This document shows, in pieces, positions 1 through 8,361 of a stretch of 19,008 bases of DNA. The notes under the pieces are model-generated. The model did not search any database, was not told the origin of the DNA, and saw only the letters and a program-made list of their open reading frames with translations. Origin of the DNA: Kiritimatiellia bacterium (GTDB lineage: Bacteria; Verrucomicrobiota; Kiritimatiellia; RFP12; DVOR01). Position 1 is the stretch's first letter. Every line of letters starts with the position of its first letter. Where the stretch lies: positions 1-19,008 of the forward strand of contig JAFYMU010000105.1 in the NCBI GenBank assembly GCA_017548245.1. The letters are read 5' to 3'. The translations under genes were made by a program, and so were the position numbers.

Positions 1-1
1 C

Positions 2-1444
2 CTCTTCCGCGCAACCGTAAAGCACCCTAATGGTGAGGAAACGTCACACCGGGAGGTCTTTTATGTCCAATCATGTGGCTATCGTCTCACGTGCAGCCCT
101 GCGGAACCCTTGTGGTGTTTTGACAACCGCCCCTTTGAAGTCCTGCTCACAAGTGACGAACGCACCGACCTCAGTGGCGAAATCGAAGTCTATCCGCTAG
201 CCGCAGACGCTATTCCGCGATCCGATTTTGCCCCCACCACACCTCCTGTACACACCTTCCCCTTCGCCAAAACAGGGACGCTGCCCATCACCTTGCCTGC
301 AGGACACTACATGCTGCGTGCCAAGACGGCAGACACAACCTCTACGTTCGCCCCCGTCCGTGTACTCCCAACAGATGCTCCTGCAGCGGCCTCCGCAATA
401 TCTTCGGACGAAGACGGCATCTTACGTTTTCAGTGGCCTGAAAAGGAAGACCCGCATTTCATGCAGGGATGCGTGACCCTCTCGGGATACGACACCATCC
501 ATTACGAACCCGTTCCTGCTGGCACCACACTCAAAGGATTCGCCACACTTAAAGGGCATGCGCCGACCTTTATCACGATTTCCTCCAATCAAGGCATTCA
601 AGTTCCCCAACGCCTCACCTCCCCCTTCTTTGAATTGCCAATTCCACAAGATGCGCGTGGTAGCCTTGACGTCTTCCTCTTCGCCTTTGACCGCGGCCAA
701 TGGTACAAAGTTGTGCAAACAATAGCGATCCAGAAACCCCAAACCTTGCACCTTGAAGCAACGCAAATCGCGAACACAGTCGCCCCCAATACCGAAACCT
801 CCTGGCGTCTGACCGTCAACGACCCCACCGCTAATGTCGCCATTGTCTGTTACAACGCCGCGTGGGAATCCGACATCGAATACGCGTTGCGCGAGTTTGA
901 TTTTGGCGCCTTCGTCACCCCTACGCGTTACACTTACCCTAAGCATGGCCTCAACTCCCCCTACGACCTCCTCGACGCCACCATCGAAATCGCCGAACAC
1001 GCGCCAGTTGACATCTGCAACCCCGACCTCTACGCTCGCGCTCAAGACCGCTACCGCGATGAAGTCTTCCGCTCCGCATTCTGGGGACATACACCCTATG
1101 AAGGGGACCCCTTCACACAGTGGAGCTTAGGCCATCGCGTCAAAATGAAGGGCCCTAGCCTGCGAGGACACGTCTTACGTCGTTCACCAAAGCCGCCCAC
1201 ACGCAACTTCCCTGCCGCGCCCACCTCGGCAAAAGCCCTCGCCGCCCTCGCCCAAAGCGATCACAAGACGCACCACACCATCCTCTGGTTGCCTAAGGCC
1301 CAGCTTGATAACGGGGAAATCCGCTTCACCCTGCCCATTCCTAACGCTATTACCTCCTGGCGACTCGTGGCATACGCCTTTACCCCGGACGGCCGAACCG
1401 CAACGTTTACCCATCTCTTTAATTCACTCCCGCTCGAAGAATAA
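2..1444 (+). CDS. Alpha-2-macroglobulin-like protein, C-terminal part (5' end outside window)
   Basis: The frame is open from base 2 to the TAA at 1442-1444, giving 480 visible residues with no need for a start inside the window. The C-terminal section reads WLP, then NGEIRF, TLP, and ITSWRLVAYAFTPDG, which matches the A2M domain signature of alpha-2-macroglobulins (W-L-P, G-x-x-x-x-x-F-x-x-P, T-S-W-R). Upstream residues are beta-rich, as in macroglobulin (MG) domains. Bacterial A2Ms are large periplasmic or surface proteins that trap proteases, often through a CxEQ thioester in a later alpha-helical domain. That domain is absent here: the protein stops about 30 residues after TSWR, and no continuation was seen in the other frames after 1444. 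It is therefore either a naturally short thioester-less form or a truncated gene. The family call is fairly sure and the function is inferred. Confidence 0.6.
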   Translation, partial: LFRATVKHPNGEETSHREVFYVQSCGYRLTCSPAEPLWCFDNRPFEVLLTSDERTDLSGEIEVYPLAADAIPRSDFAPTTPPVHTFPFAKTGTLPITLPAGHYMLRAKTADTTSTFAPVRVLPTDAPAAASAISSDEDGILRFQWPEKEDPHFMQGCVTLSGYDTIHYEPVPAGTTLKGFATLKGHAPTFITISSNQGIQVPQRLTSPFFELPIPQDARGSLDVFLFAFDRGQWYKVVQTIAIQKPQTLHLEATQIANTVAPNTETSWRLTVNDPTANVAIVCYNAAWESDIEYALREFDFGAFVTPTRYTYPKHGLNSPYDLLDATIEIAEHAPVDICNPDLYARAQDRYRDEVFRSAFWGHTPYEGDPFTQWSLGHRVKMKGPSLRGHVLRRSPKPPTRNFPAAPTSAKALAALAQSDHKTHHTILWLPKAQLDNGEIRFTLPIPNAITSWRLVAYAFTPDGRTATFTHLFNSLPLEE

Positions 1445-1698
1445 CCGCGCACGGCACGTCATTTCGCATTCGCACCTGCTCCGCATAAACACACACGTGA
1501 CGTTTTCATGAATTCGCTATGTAACCTGTGCGAAGCAGCTTTTGCCGTTGACACGTTGCCTCACCACACGCTTGTATCCGCCACGCTTCAGCAATGTGAA
1601 GCGTAGTGGAATGATGAAATTGCACGATCGAATAGGCACAGGGGTGTTATTCTATGGTATAATGCGCGCATTTATTAGCCATTTTTGAGGATATGTTC
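1445..1698. other. Intergenic region with an inverted repeat, upstream of ilvD
   Basis: This is 254 bases without a gene. It holds a perfect 8-bp inverted repeat, ACGCTTCA (1583-1590) and TGAAGCGT (1597-1604), with a 6-base loop. No T-run follows, so it does not look like an intrinsic terminator. It lies about 55 bases upstream of the ilvD -10 box and could be an operator or simply a hairpin. I see no leader-peptide attenuator with a run of branched-chain codons. Confidence 0.4.
1655..1663 (+). promoter_or_regulatory. Extended -10 promoter of ilvD
   Basis: TGG followed by a perfect TATAAT (1658-1663) forms an extended -10 element (TGnTATAAT). The -35 region at the usual spacing (GGCACA, 1635-1640) is poor, as is common for extended -10 promoters. 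Transcription would start near 1670, giving a leader of about 29 bases. Confidence 0.6.
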
Positions 1699-3369
1699 AT
1701 GAATAGCGATACTATCAAAGCCGGTTATCAGCGCGCACCGCACCGTTCGCTCATCCGCGCCACTGGCGTTCAGCAGGAAGATTTTGGCAAACCCTTCATC
1801 GCCGTTTGCTCCTCGTACACCGATATTGTGCCGGGCCACTGCCATTTGCGCAAGGTCAATGAAATTATCAAGGCCGAAATTCGCGCTGCGGGTGGCGTTC
1901 CCTTTGAATTTGACACGATTGCTGTTTGCGATGGTATCGCCATGGGTCACCAGGGCATGAAGATGAGCTTGCCGAGCCGCGAACTCATCGCTGACACCGT
2001 AGAAACGATGCTTCGCGCACACTGCTTTGACGCAATGGTCTGCATCCCGAACTGCGATAAGATTGTGCCGGGCATGATTTTGGCTTCGTTGCGCGTGAAT
2101 ATCCCGACGGTCTTCGCTTCGGGTGGTCCGATGTTGCCGGGTAAGCACCCAATCACGGGTAAGGATTCTGACCTCAACACGGTCTTCGAAGCCGTTGCAG
2201 AATACAAGAACGGCAAGATTACCGAAGAACAGTTGAACGAAATTGAAGCAACCTCCTGCCCTGGTTGCGGTTCGTGCTCGGGTATGTTCACCGCCAACTC
2301 GATGAACTGCCTCTGCGAAGTGTTGGGCCTCGCCTTGCCGGGCAATGGCACCATTCCTGCCGTGGATCCGCGTCGTGAAGACCTTTGGAAGACTGCGGCT
2401 CGTCGCGCTGTTGAAATGGCAAAGGCTGGCGGCCCCTTGCCGCGCGAACTCATTGACCGCACTGCGATTGACAACGCTTTTGCGTTGGATATGGCAATGG
2501 GTGGCAGCTCGAACACCGTGTTGCACACCTTGGCGTTCGCACACGAAGCAGGGATTGACTACGATTTGCGTCGCATCGACATGATTTCCAAGCGCACCCC
2601 GCACGTCTGCAAGGTGGCTCCGAGCTGCGCTTACCACATGGTTGACGTGGACCGCGCTGGCGGTATCTCGGGTATCTTGAAGCGTTTGAGCGAACGTGAG
2701 GGGTTGATTGACTTCACCAAGGTGACGGTCAGCGGTCAGTCGCTCGGTGACATCGCCGCCGCGGCGTCCATCACCGACACTGATGTCATCCGCACGATGG
2801 AGAACGCCTACTCGCAGGATGGCGGTCTCTCGGTGCTCCATGGTAACATTGCCGCACAGGGTGCTATCGTGAAGCGCGCGGGTGTGTATGCTTCCATGCT
2901 CAAGTTCTCGGGCGAAGCCATCTGCTTCAACTCGCAGGAAGAGGCTTGCGAAGGCATCCTCGCAGGTAAGGTTCGCGCGGGTCACGTGGTCGTCATCCGT
3001 GGCGAAGGCCCGAAGGGTGGCCCTGGCATGCAGGAAATGTTGGCCCCCACCGCCTACATCATTGGCGCGGGTCTCGGCGAAAAGGTGGCTCTCATCACCG
3101 ACGGTCGCTTCTCGGGCGCAACCCATGGTGCTTGCATCGGTCACGTCTCCCCGGAAGCGGCTGAAGGCGGTTTGATTGGCCTCGTGAAGGATGGCGACAC
3201 CATCAACATCGACATCCCGAACAACCTCTTGGAAGTGGCACTCACGGAAGAAGAGATTGCCGCTCGCCGTGCAGTGGCTCAGCCGTGGCCGGAACGCCAA
3301 GTGACGGGTTGGCTCAAGCGTTATGCCAAGCTCGTGGGCAACGCTTCCACGGGTGCAACTCTCGCCTAA
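1699..3369 (+). CDS. ilvD: Dihydroxy-acid dehydratase
   Basis: IlvD dehydrates 2,3-dihydroxy-isovalerate and 2,3-dihydroxy-3-methylvalerate to the 2-keto acids of valine and isoleucine synthesis, using an Fe-S cluster and Mg2+ in the cytoplasm. The protein has 556 residues, normal for the family. Visible signatures are [16 protein letters not shown] at the N-terminus, the candidate cluster cysteines C48, C119 (NCDKIVPGM) and C193 ([17 protein letters not shown]), and [20 protein letters not shown] near the C-terminus, where the family's catalytic serine lies. I chose the ATG at 1699 rather than the in-frame ATG at 1693. GAGG (1687-1690) lies 8 bases before 1699 but only 2 before 1693, and the family usually begins M-x-S-D-T-I-K. 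The gene has its own promoter and terminator, with no other ilv gene nearby. Its codon use (AAG, GGT, CCG, TTG rich) suggests high expression. Confidence 0.97.
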   Translation: MNSDTIKAGYQRAPHRSLIRATGVQQEDFGKPFIAVCSSYTDIVPGHCHLRKVNEIIKAEIRAAGGVPFEFDTIAVCDGIAMGHQGMKMSLPSRELIADTVETMLRAHCFDAMVCIPNCDKIVPGMILASLRVNIPTVFASGGPMLPGKHPITGKDSDLNTVFEAVAEYKNGKITEEQLNEIEATSCPGCGSCSGMFTANSMNCLCEVLGLALPGNGTIPAVDPRREDLWKTAARRAVEMAKAGGPLPRELIDRTAIDNAFALDMAMGGSSNTVLHTLAFAHEAGIDYDLRRIDMISKRTPHVCKVAPSCAYHMVDVDRAGGISGILKRLSEREGLIDFTKVTVSGQSLGDIAAAASITDTDVIRTMENAYSQDGGLSVLHGNIAAQGAIVKRAGVYASMLKFSGEAICFNSQEEACEGILAGKVRAGHVVVIRGEGPKGGPGMQEMLAPTAYIIGAGLGEKVALITDGRFSGATHGACIGHVSPEAAEGGLIGLVKDGDTINIDIPNNLLEVALTEEEIAARRAVAQPWPERQVTGWLKRYAKLVGNASTGATLA

Positions 3370-3389
3370 GGAAGGCCCTTACCTAAACA

Positions 3390-3430
3390 AAAACGCCACG
3401 GTCTCAGCTGAAGCCGTGGCGTTTTGTTTT
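3390..3430 (+). terminator. Intrinsic terminator after ilvD
   Basis: A 12-bp perfect stem, AAAACGCCACGG (3390-3401) and CCGTGGCGTTTT (3414-3425), encloses a 12-base loop that is itself partly palindromic (TCAGCTGA). The stem runs into GTTTT. The A-rich 5' arm means it could also stop transcription from the opposite strand. It lies 20 bases after the ilvD stop. Confidence 0.9.
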
Positions 3431-3529
3431 AGACGAGCCTCCACAACCTTCACCCGAAGGGTGCATCATCAAGAGCACAAGCAACGATTTTATCTCACAA
3501 AGAGGTGTGCAAAACGAGGAAAAAAAGCC

Positions 3530-3535
3530 TATAAT
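3530..3535 (+). promoter_or_regulatory. Promoter -10 box of the DUF3472-to-pyrC operon
   Basis: This is a perfect TATAAT after an A-rich stretch. The -35 region at 17-18 bases spacing is weak (about 3 of 6 matches). The start would be near 3542, leaving a leader of about 43 bases. That leader contains a small hairpin, GCTTGC (3547-3552) and GCAAGC (3560-3565), before the GGAGG ribosome site at 3574-3578. Confidence 0.5.
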
Positions 3536-3584
3536 ATGGGTAATTCGCTTGCGAGTACTGCAAGCATTTGATTGGAGGCAACCA

Positions 3585-4490
3585 ATGAAGCGTATTTTGA
3601 TGACGTTGGGGTTCGTATTTTGCGCCGCATTCGCAATGGCACAAAGTGGCGAAGAACAAGCCGCACGCCAAGCGCGCAGTGTCCACTTACAGTTCCGCAA
3701 GTGGAAGGGCCCTGCCTCCGTTTTCTATGTAGAAACCACGCCCACACAGGTCTATCCCGGCACCTATTTCTGTTCGCTCGGATTTAATGGCGGCTACAGC
3801 GGCATTCAAGAACTCCCTGACGGACGTCGCGTTGCCATCTTTTCCGTTTGGGAACCGAGTGATCCCTTCAACTACGAAGCCCACCCCGATGCCGTGGAAG
3901 AGAACAAGCGCACCAAAGATCTCTATGCAGGTGAAGGTGTGGAAGTCACCCGTTTTGGTGGCGAAGGCACGGGCGGCAAGTCGATGATGCTCTACAATTG
4001 GGAACTCGGCAAACCGGTCTGCATGGCCATCTCGGTGGCCAACGATGGCAAATACCGCACCGCTTACACCTGTTGGATTTGGGATGCCCAGAAGCAAGAT
4101 TGGTTCCGCATGGCGACCTTCACGACCTTGGTCAACGATGGCCATGCCGAACTCGACATGCCCTACGCCTTCGTCGAAGACTTCTGGCGCAATGGTGAAA
4201 GCCGCAACCACGTTCGCAGTGCTTCGTTCAGCCGTCTCTGGGCGTGGAATAATGCGCAGTGGACCGCCTCTGAAGAAGCCGCCTTCACCGCCGATAATAA
4301 CACCCTCACGACCGTTGATGCAGGCCCCTCGGCCAATGGCTTCTGGCTTGCCACGGGCGGCACTACCAGCAATGTCTCGATTCCGCTTTGGAACCGTTTT
4401 AAACCCGGTGGCGCTCCAGATGACTCTGCGGCACGTCGCGTTCGCCTCCTTGAAGTGATCAAGGCGGCCGAAGAGACGCCCACCCCTTAA
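3585..4490 (+). CDS. Secreted DUF3472 domain protein
   Basis: This is a 301-residue protein with a clear signal peptide: KR, then a hydrophobic stretch, with likely cleavage after A19 (AMA|QS). The segment TYFCSLGFNGGYSGIQ, followed by RRVAIFSVWEPSDPFN (about residues 60-96), is the hallmark of the DUF3472 family. The family has no proven reaction, and it often occurs beside carbohydrate-active enzymes in Bacteroidota and PVC bacteria. The start at ATG 3585 is set by GGAGG (3574-3578) six bases upstream and by the signal peptide. The reading frame extends further upstream, but an earlier start would bury the signal peptide. It is the first gene of a five-gene run, with the next start 12 bases after its stop. 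A role in extracellular glycan binding or breakdown is inferred from context only. Confidence 0.8.
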   Translation: MKRILMTLGFVFCAAFAMAQSGEEQAARQARSVHLQFRKWKGPASVFYVETTPTQVYPGTYFCSLGFNGGYSGIQELPDGRRVAIFSVWEPSDPFNYEAHPDAVEENKRTKDLYAGEGVEVTRFGGEGTGGKSMMLYNWELGKPVCMAISVANDGKYRTAYTCWIWDAQKQDWFRMATFTTLVNDGHAELDMPYAFVEDFWRNGESRNHVRSASFSRLWAWNNAQWTASEEAAFTADNNTLTTVDAGPSANGFWLATGGTTSNVSIPLWNRFKPGGAPDDSAARRVRLLEVIKAAEETPTP

Positions 4491-4502
4491 GGTTATTCAT
4501 TC

Positions 4503-5864
4503 ATGCGCATTGCCTTTATTGCAGACGTTCACGCCAACCTCCCCGCACTCGAAGCTGTTATCGCTGACGCACGGGAACATGGCGCGACGCATCTCATCTG
4601 CTTAGGCGATGTCGTGGGCTATGGTCCGCAACCGATTGAAACGCTCGCGCGCATTCGTAAGGTGGCCTCTGGTGTGTTGCTCGGCAACCATGATGCCGCC
4701 GCCGCAGAATTATTAGATCTCAATCTCTTCAATCCCTTTGCGAAGGAAACGGCAGAGCGCGCCATTCTCGCCCTTGATGACGAGGCTAAAAGTTATCTGC
4801 GCGGCTTGCCCAATATGCTTGAAATCAAGAATATTGCCTGCTCGCATAGTTGCTTTGACGCGCCCGAAACCTTCCGTTACCTAGAGACCAAAGAAGATGC
4901 CGCACGCAGTTTAGATGCGATGCCCAACTTCACCTTGCTGGTCGTCGGTCACACCCATGTGCCGTGTCTCTTTGTGCGTGAAGCACCGAACGAACCGGTT
5001 CGCAAACTGCCGCCTGAAAGCACGCAACTCCGCCCAGGACACCGTTATGTAGTGAATCCGGGCAGCGTCGGCTTCCCTCGAACCGATGGGTTAACGGCAG
5101 ACTACCTGATTTACGACACCTTGATGCGGCGCCTCATCTTCCGTTCGGTCGCCTATGACTTGGCGCCCTACCGTCTCGCCTTGGTGCGAAATGGTTACAA
5201 TCCGCTCAACTATTGGTTCTTGAGCCCCTCGGCCCGCAAACGTCAAACCGAATTGGCGCTCTGCAATCCTGCACCGCCGAAGCGTGACGCCATTAGCGCC
5301 GACTCCCCCTTCCGACCGGTCCGCAAACGCCGTTCGACCAATACGCTGTTCTTTGCAATTTGTGCCGCGCTCTTTGTGATTCTCTTGGGCTTAACCACGA
5401 TGGTGCTCTTGCAGCCCGCCGCCGAGAGTGCCACGCCCCCAGCGGCGGCCTATGTCAATCCCCGCAACTGCTTACCCGCGTTGACGCAGTGGACGCTCTC
5501 CAATCCGAACCACACCACGCAAAAGCCCGAACAGAATGCGGTGGTATTGATGCCCGTTGCCGACGTGTCCCATCACCTCCACTCACCGTTGATTCCCCTG
5601 CCGCCCCAGACCAAGAAGTTGCGTCTCTCCTTCCACGTTGCCGCAGAGATTAAGAAGGCGGGCAATTACGCGGTCTACGCAGAATTTATTGACGCCCATG
5701 GAAAACGGAAACGCGACCGCGCACACACCTATTCCAAAATGGATCATCAAGCCTTTAATATCAAGATTCCTAAAGAGGCCAAGGGCTTGCGTATCCTCTT
5801 CGAATTCTCACCGCGCATGCCCATTACCTTGACCAATCCCGAACTCGAACCCGTGAAGGAGTAA
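4503..5864 (+). CDS. Membrane-anchored metallophosphoesterase with C-terminal beta domain
   Basis: This 453-residue protein has an N-terminal calcineurin-like phosphoesterase domain of the YfcE/MJ0936 type. All metal-binding motifs are present: D8-x-H10, G35-D36 in GDVVGYGP, G61-N62-H63-D64, H114 and G148-H149-T150-H151, followed by the family motif NPGSVGFPR. The domain ends near residue 265. A basic stretch (RKRR) then precedes a transmembrane helix at about 282-304, and about 150 residues follow. By the positive-inside rule the phosphoesterase faces the cytoplasm and the tail faces the periplasm. The tail looks beta-rich (LRLSFHVAAEIKKAGNYAVY...LRILFEFSPR) and resembles a carbohydrate-binding-like sandwich, but I cannot name a family. 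The substrate is unknown (phosphodiester or phosphomonoester). The ATG lies 12 bases after the previous stop. Confidence 0.85.
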   Translation: MRIAFIADVHANLPALEAVIADAREHGATHLICLGDVVGYGPQPIETLARIRKVASGVLLGNHDAAAAELLDLNLFNPFAKETAERAILALDDEAKSYLRGLPNMLEIKNIACSHSCFDAPETFRYLETKEDAARSLDAMPNFTLLVVGHTHVPCLFVREAPNEPVRKLPPESTQLRPGHRYVVNPGSVGFPRTDGLTADYLIYDTLMRRLIFRSVAYDLAPYRLALVRNGYNPLNYWFLSPSARKRQTELALCNPAPPKRDAISADSPFRPVRKRRSTNTLFFAICAALFVILLGLTTMVLLQPAAESATPPAAAYVNPRNCLPALTQWTLSNPNHTTQKPEQNAVVLMPVADVSHHLHSPLIPLPPQTKKLRLSFHVAAEIKKAGNYAVYAEFIDAHGKRKRDRAHTYSKMDHQAFNIKIPKEAKGLRILFEFSPRMPITLTNPELEPVKE

Positions 5865-5866
5865 TC

Positions 5867-6637
5867 ATGGATTCGCCCGCATCCCCACTTCACCGCCTCG
5901 AGTACCCCATCGATGTCACCACGCATGATTGCCAGGCCGCTTTCACAGCGTGTTTGCCAGCCCTTCTGCGTTGGTTGCAAGAGGCCGCAGGACGCCATGC
6001 CGAACAACTCGGCGTGGGCATTCAAGCCTTGCAACAACAAGGGCTCACGTGGATGTTGGGGCGGCTGAGCCTCACGCTCTTCCGTTCGCCCACGTGGAAG
6101 GAATCGCTCCGCCTCATCACTTGGCCCAGCGGCATCAAAGGACGCCTCGTTGCCGAACGTCAATTTGTGCTCGAAACCACCGCAGGCGAAACCCTCCTCA
6201 AAGCCTCAAGCGAATGGCTCTGCGTCAATCTCGAATTGGGCAAACTCGCGCCGTTACCCGAAGGCGTGAAGGCGCTCGCCCTTCCCAATACCGAAGCCTT
6301 TCACCTCTGCAACGGTAAACTGGCCACCCCAACCGCCGATCAAACACCCGTGGCAACGGCCACCTTTAGGGTTCGCCGGCAGGAGATTGATGCCAATCGT
6401 CACGTCAACAACGTGCACTACGCCGAGTGGATGCAAGAGACCTTACCCGAGTCCGTCTTCTTTAATCAGACCCCCACTGCCTTTGACATTGAGTTCAAAC
6501 GCGCCGCAAAGTTGGGCGATGACGTAGTGTCAACCACCACGCCGTTGGACAAACACACCTTTTACCATGCGATTCAGTTGCCCGACGGCACCCTCTTAGC
6601 CCGCGCAACCTCCCATTATCCGAACCCGAAAGCCTGA
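5867..6637 (+). CDS. Acyl-ACP thioesterase
   Basis: This is a 256-residue double-hotdog protein of the acyl-ACP thioesterase family (PF01643), which releases fatty acids from acyl carrier protein in the cytoplasm. The first hotdog carries WMLGRLSLTLFRSPTWKE, then ITWPSG and RLVAERQF, as in the family. The second carries the catalytic signature D175-x-N177-x-H179-V-N181-N182-x-x-Y185. A strong AAGGAG (5856-5861) lies 5 bases before the ATG, inside the end of the preceding gene, whose stop is 2 bases away, so the two are probably co-translated. Its place between a phosphoesterase and a secreted glycoside-hydrolase-like gene gives no clear pathway. It may serve general lipid turnover. Confidence 0.88.
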   Translation: MDSPASPLHRLEYPIDVTTHDCQAAFTACLPALLRWLQEAAGRHAEQLGVGIQALQQQGLTWMLGRLSLTLFRSPTWKESLRLITWPSGIKGRLVAERQFVLETTAGETLLKASSEWLCVNLELGKLAPLPEGVKALALPNTEAFHLCNGKLATPTADQTPVATATFRVRRQEIDANRHVNNVHYAEWMQETLPESVFFNQTPTAFDIEFKRAAKLGDDVVSTTTPLDKHTFYHAIQLPDGTLLARATSHYPNPKA

Positions 6638-6640
6638 GTT

Positions 6641-8335
6641 ATGAACCGTTTTTCCCTGCTTCTCCTCACCCTTTGCGCCCCCGCACTCACCGTGTTAGCA
6701 GACCCTGGGCATCATCCCCCCTTCGAACCCAATGGCAAGCCCCTCCCGCAAGCCATTACCAATCCTGCCGATTACGGCACGCGCCTCATTCCCGTTTCCC
6801 TGCGCCAACGCTTCAATCGCGATCTCCTCTCGGGCATTCAGGACGCGCCCACCGAGGTGGTCTTGCACGGTTGGCGCGGCGAAACCGTTCAGGCGCAGCT
6901 CTTGGTGGAGTCGCCTAAGGGGTTTCAAAACCTCATTGGCGGAACCGCCTCAGGTAAGGGTTCGCTCAAATTAATCCGCTACACCACTGGCAAGGGCGTC
7001 TTATTGCCCGATATCGTTGACGACTTCCAGACCTTCCCCTTGCCAGGCGTGGTGCGTCCACTCTTGCTCACCTACCAGATTCCCGCCACAGCACAGGGCG
7101 TCATCAAGGACACCGTCAACGTCTTTGTGAATGGCACCCATCTCCAATTACCCGTCACCATCCATGTTGAAGAGGCCACCTTGCCCACACCTGCGAACTG
7201 GGCCTTCCACCTCGACCTGTGGCAACACCCCGATGCTGTAGCGCGTTGGCACGATGTGCCATTGTGGTCGCCCGAACACCTGATGCTCTTGCGTCCGCAG
7301 ATGCGTTATCTCGCCGACATGGGGCAAAAGACCATCACCTGCACGCTCATCAACGAAGCGTGGCAGGAACAGACTCACGACTACTTCCATCAGATGGTCT
7401 TGGTCTTCAAGAACCCCGATGGTTCGTGGCAATACAATTACGCTCCCTTTGATGCGTGGGTCACCTTTGCCCGTGAAACGATTGGGATGCGCAATGCCAC
7501 CATCAACTGTTACACCATGATTCCGTGGTCGCTCACCTTCGCCTACACCGACCTTGCCACGCACACCGTCCACAAACCCAAGTTGGTGCCGGGCACGCCG
7601 GAGTACGAAGCCTTCTGGGGGCCCTTCCTCACGGACTTCGTTCGCCACCTCAAAGAAAAGGGTTGGCTCGCCCAGACGCGTTTGGCCATGGACGAACGCC
7701 CCGACCACCTCTTGCGCCCTGCCCTTGAAGTGGCGCGTCGTTACGCTCCCGAACTGCAAATCGTGGCCGCCTGTGACCGTCCGAGTGCCATCAACCGTGA
7801 CTTCGCCGACGTCTCCTACGCCTACGACCATTGCGAACAACTCATTGCCGAATTGCCCGAACGTAAGGAGCAGGGCAAAACCACCACCTTCTACACCTGC
7901 CTCCACCCCGTGCGCCCCAATACGTTGATGTACTCCGACCTCGCAGAATCGGAATGGTTGATTCCCATGGCCGCGCACTATGGTTTGGACGGCATGTTGC
8001 GTTGGGCCTTCCATTCGTGGGAAGCCAACCCCTTCATGTCCATGGACCACGTGCGCTTCCCCTCGGGTGACACCGCCTTGATGTACCCGGGCAACCGTCC
8101 GTCATTGCGTTTGGTCGTGATGCGCAATGGCATTGAATCCTTTGAAAAGATCCGTCTCTTGAAGGAAGAAGCCACGCGCCTGCAACGTCAAGACGTACTC
8201 AATTTACTCAATCAAGCCCTTGCCCAATTTACCGTTTCCCGTGGCAAACAGCAGGGCATCCATGAAGCCGACCTTGTACAGTTGGACAAGGTCTTATTCC
8301 AAGCCACCTCCGCCCTCACCACGCCCCTTCGTTAA
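6641..8335 (+). CDS. Secreted DUF4091 (glycoside hydrolase-like) protein
   Basis: This is a 564-residue protein. A signal peptide (MNRFSLLLLTLCAPALTVLA) has likely cleavage after A20, so it is exported. An N-terminal beta region (about 40-180) is followed by a barrel-like region. The C-terminal part matches DUF4091: YGLDGMLRWAFHSWEANPF, GDTALMYPG, then SLRLVVMRNGIESFEKIRLL (about residues 447-510). D351-E352 (MDERPDH) at the end of a predicted strand is a candidate acidic catalytic site, as in related TIM-barrel glycoside hydrolase-like proteins. The substrate is unknown. It starts 3 bases after the thioesterase stop, with only a weak ribosome site, so translational coupling is likely. The family is common in Lentisphaerota and Planctomycetota. 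Confidence 0.8.
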   Translation: MNRFSLLLLTLCAPALTVLADPGHHPPFEPNGKPLPQAITNPADYGTRLIPVSLRQRFNRDLLSGIQDAPTEVVLHGWRGETVQAQLLVESPKGFQNLIGGTASGKGSLKLIRYTTGKGVLLPDIVDDFQTFPLPGVVRPLLLTYQIPATAQGVIKDTVNVFVNGTHLQLPVTIHVEEATLPTPANWAFHLDLWQHPDAVARWHDVPLWSPEHLMLLRPQMRYLADMGQKTITCTLINEAWQEQTHDYFHQMVLVFKNPDGSWQYNYAPFDAWVTFARETIGMRNATINCYTMIPWSLTFAYTDLATHTVHKPKLVPGTPEYEAFWGPFLTDFVRHLKEKGWLAQTRLAMDERPDHLLRPALEVARRYAPELQIVAACDRPSAINRDFADVSYAYDHCEQLIAELPERKEQGKTTTFYTCLHPVRPNTLMYSDLAESEWLIPMAAHYGLDGMLRWAFHSWEANPFMSMDHVRFPSGDTALMYPGNRPSLRLVVMRNGIESFEKIRLLKEEATRLQRQDVLNLLNQALAQFTVSRGKQQGIHEADLVQLDKVLFQATSALTTPLR

Positions 8336-8361
8336 TAAACCCTTTCAAAAAGGAGGCCCCC

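Noticed and set aside
1548..1578. TTGACA at 1548-1553 as an ilvD -35 box
   Set aside because: The matching -10 region (CTTGTA or TGTATC) is poor or wrongly spaced. The extended TATAAT at 1658-1663 is far better.
1675..3300. 541-residue open frame on the minus strand
   Set aside because: It lies antisense to ilvD, whose protein is unmistakable. The minus frame is open because of codon bias and shows no recognisable domain.
7148..8050. 300-residue minus-strand open frame
   Set aside because: It is a shadow of the DUF4091 gene on the plus strand, and no domain is visible.
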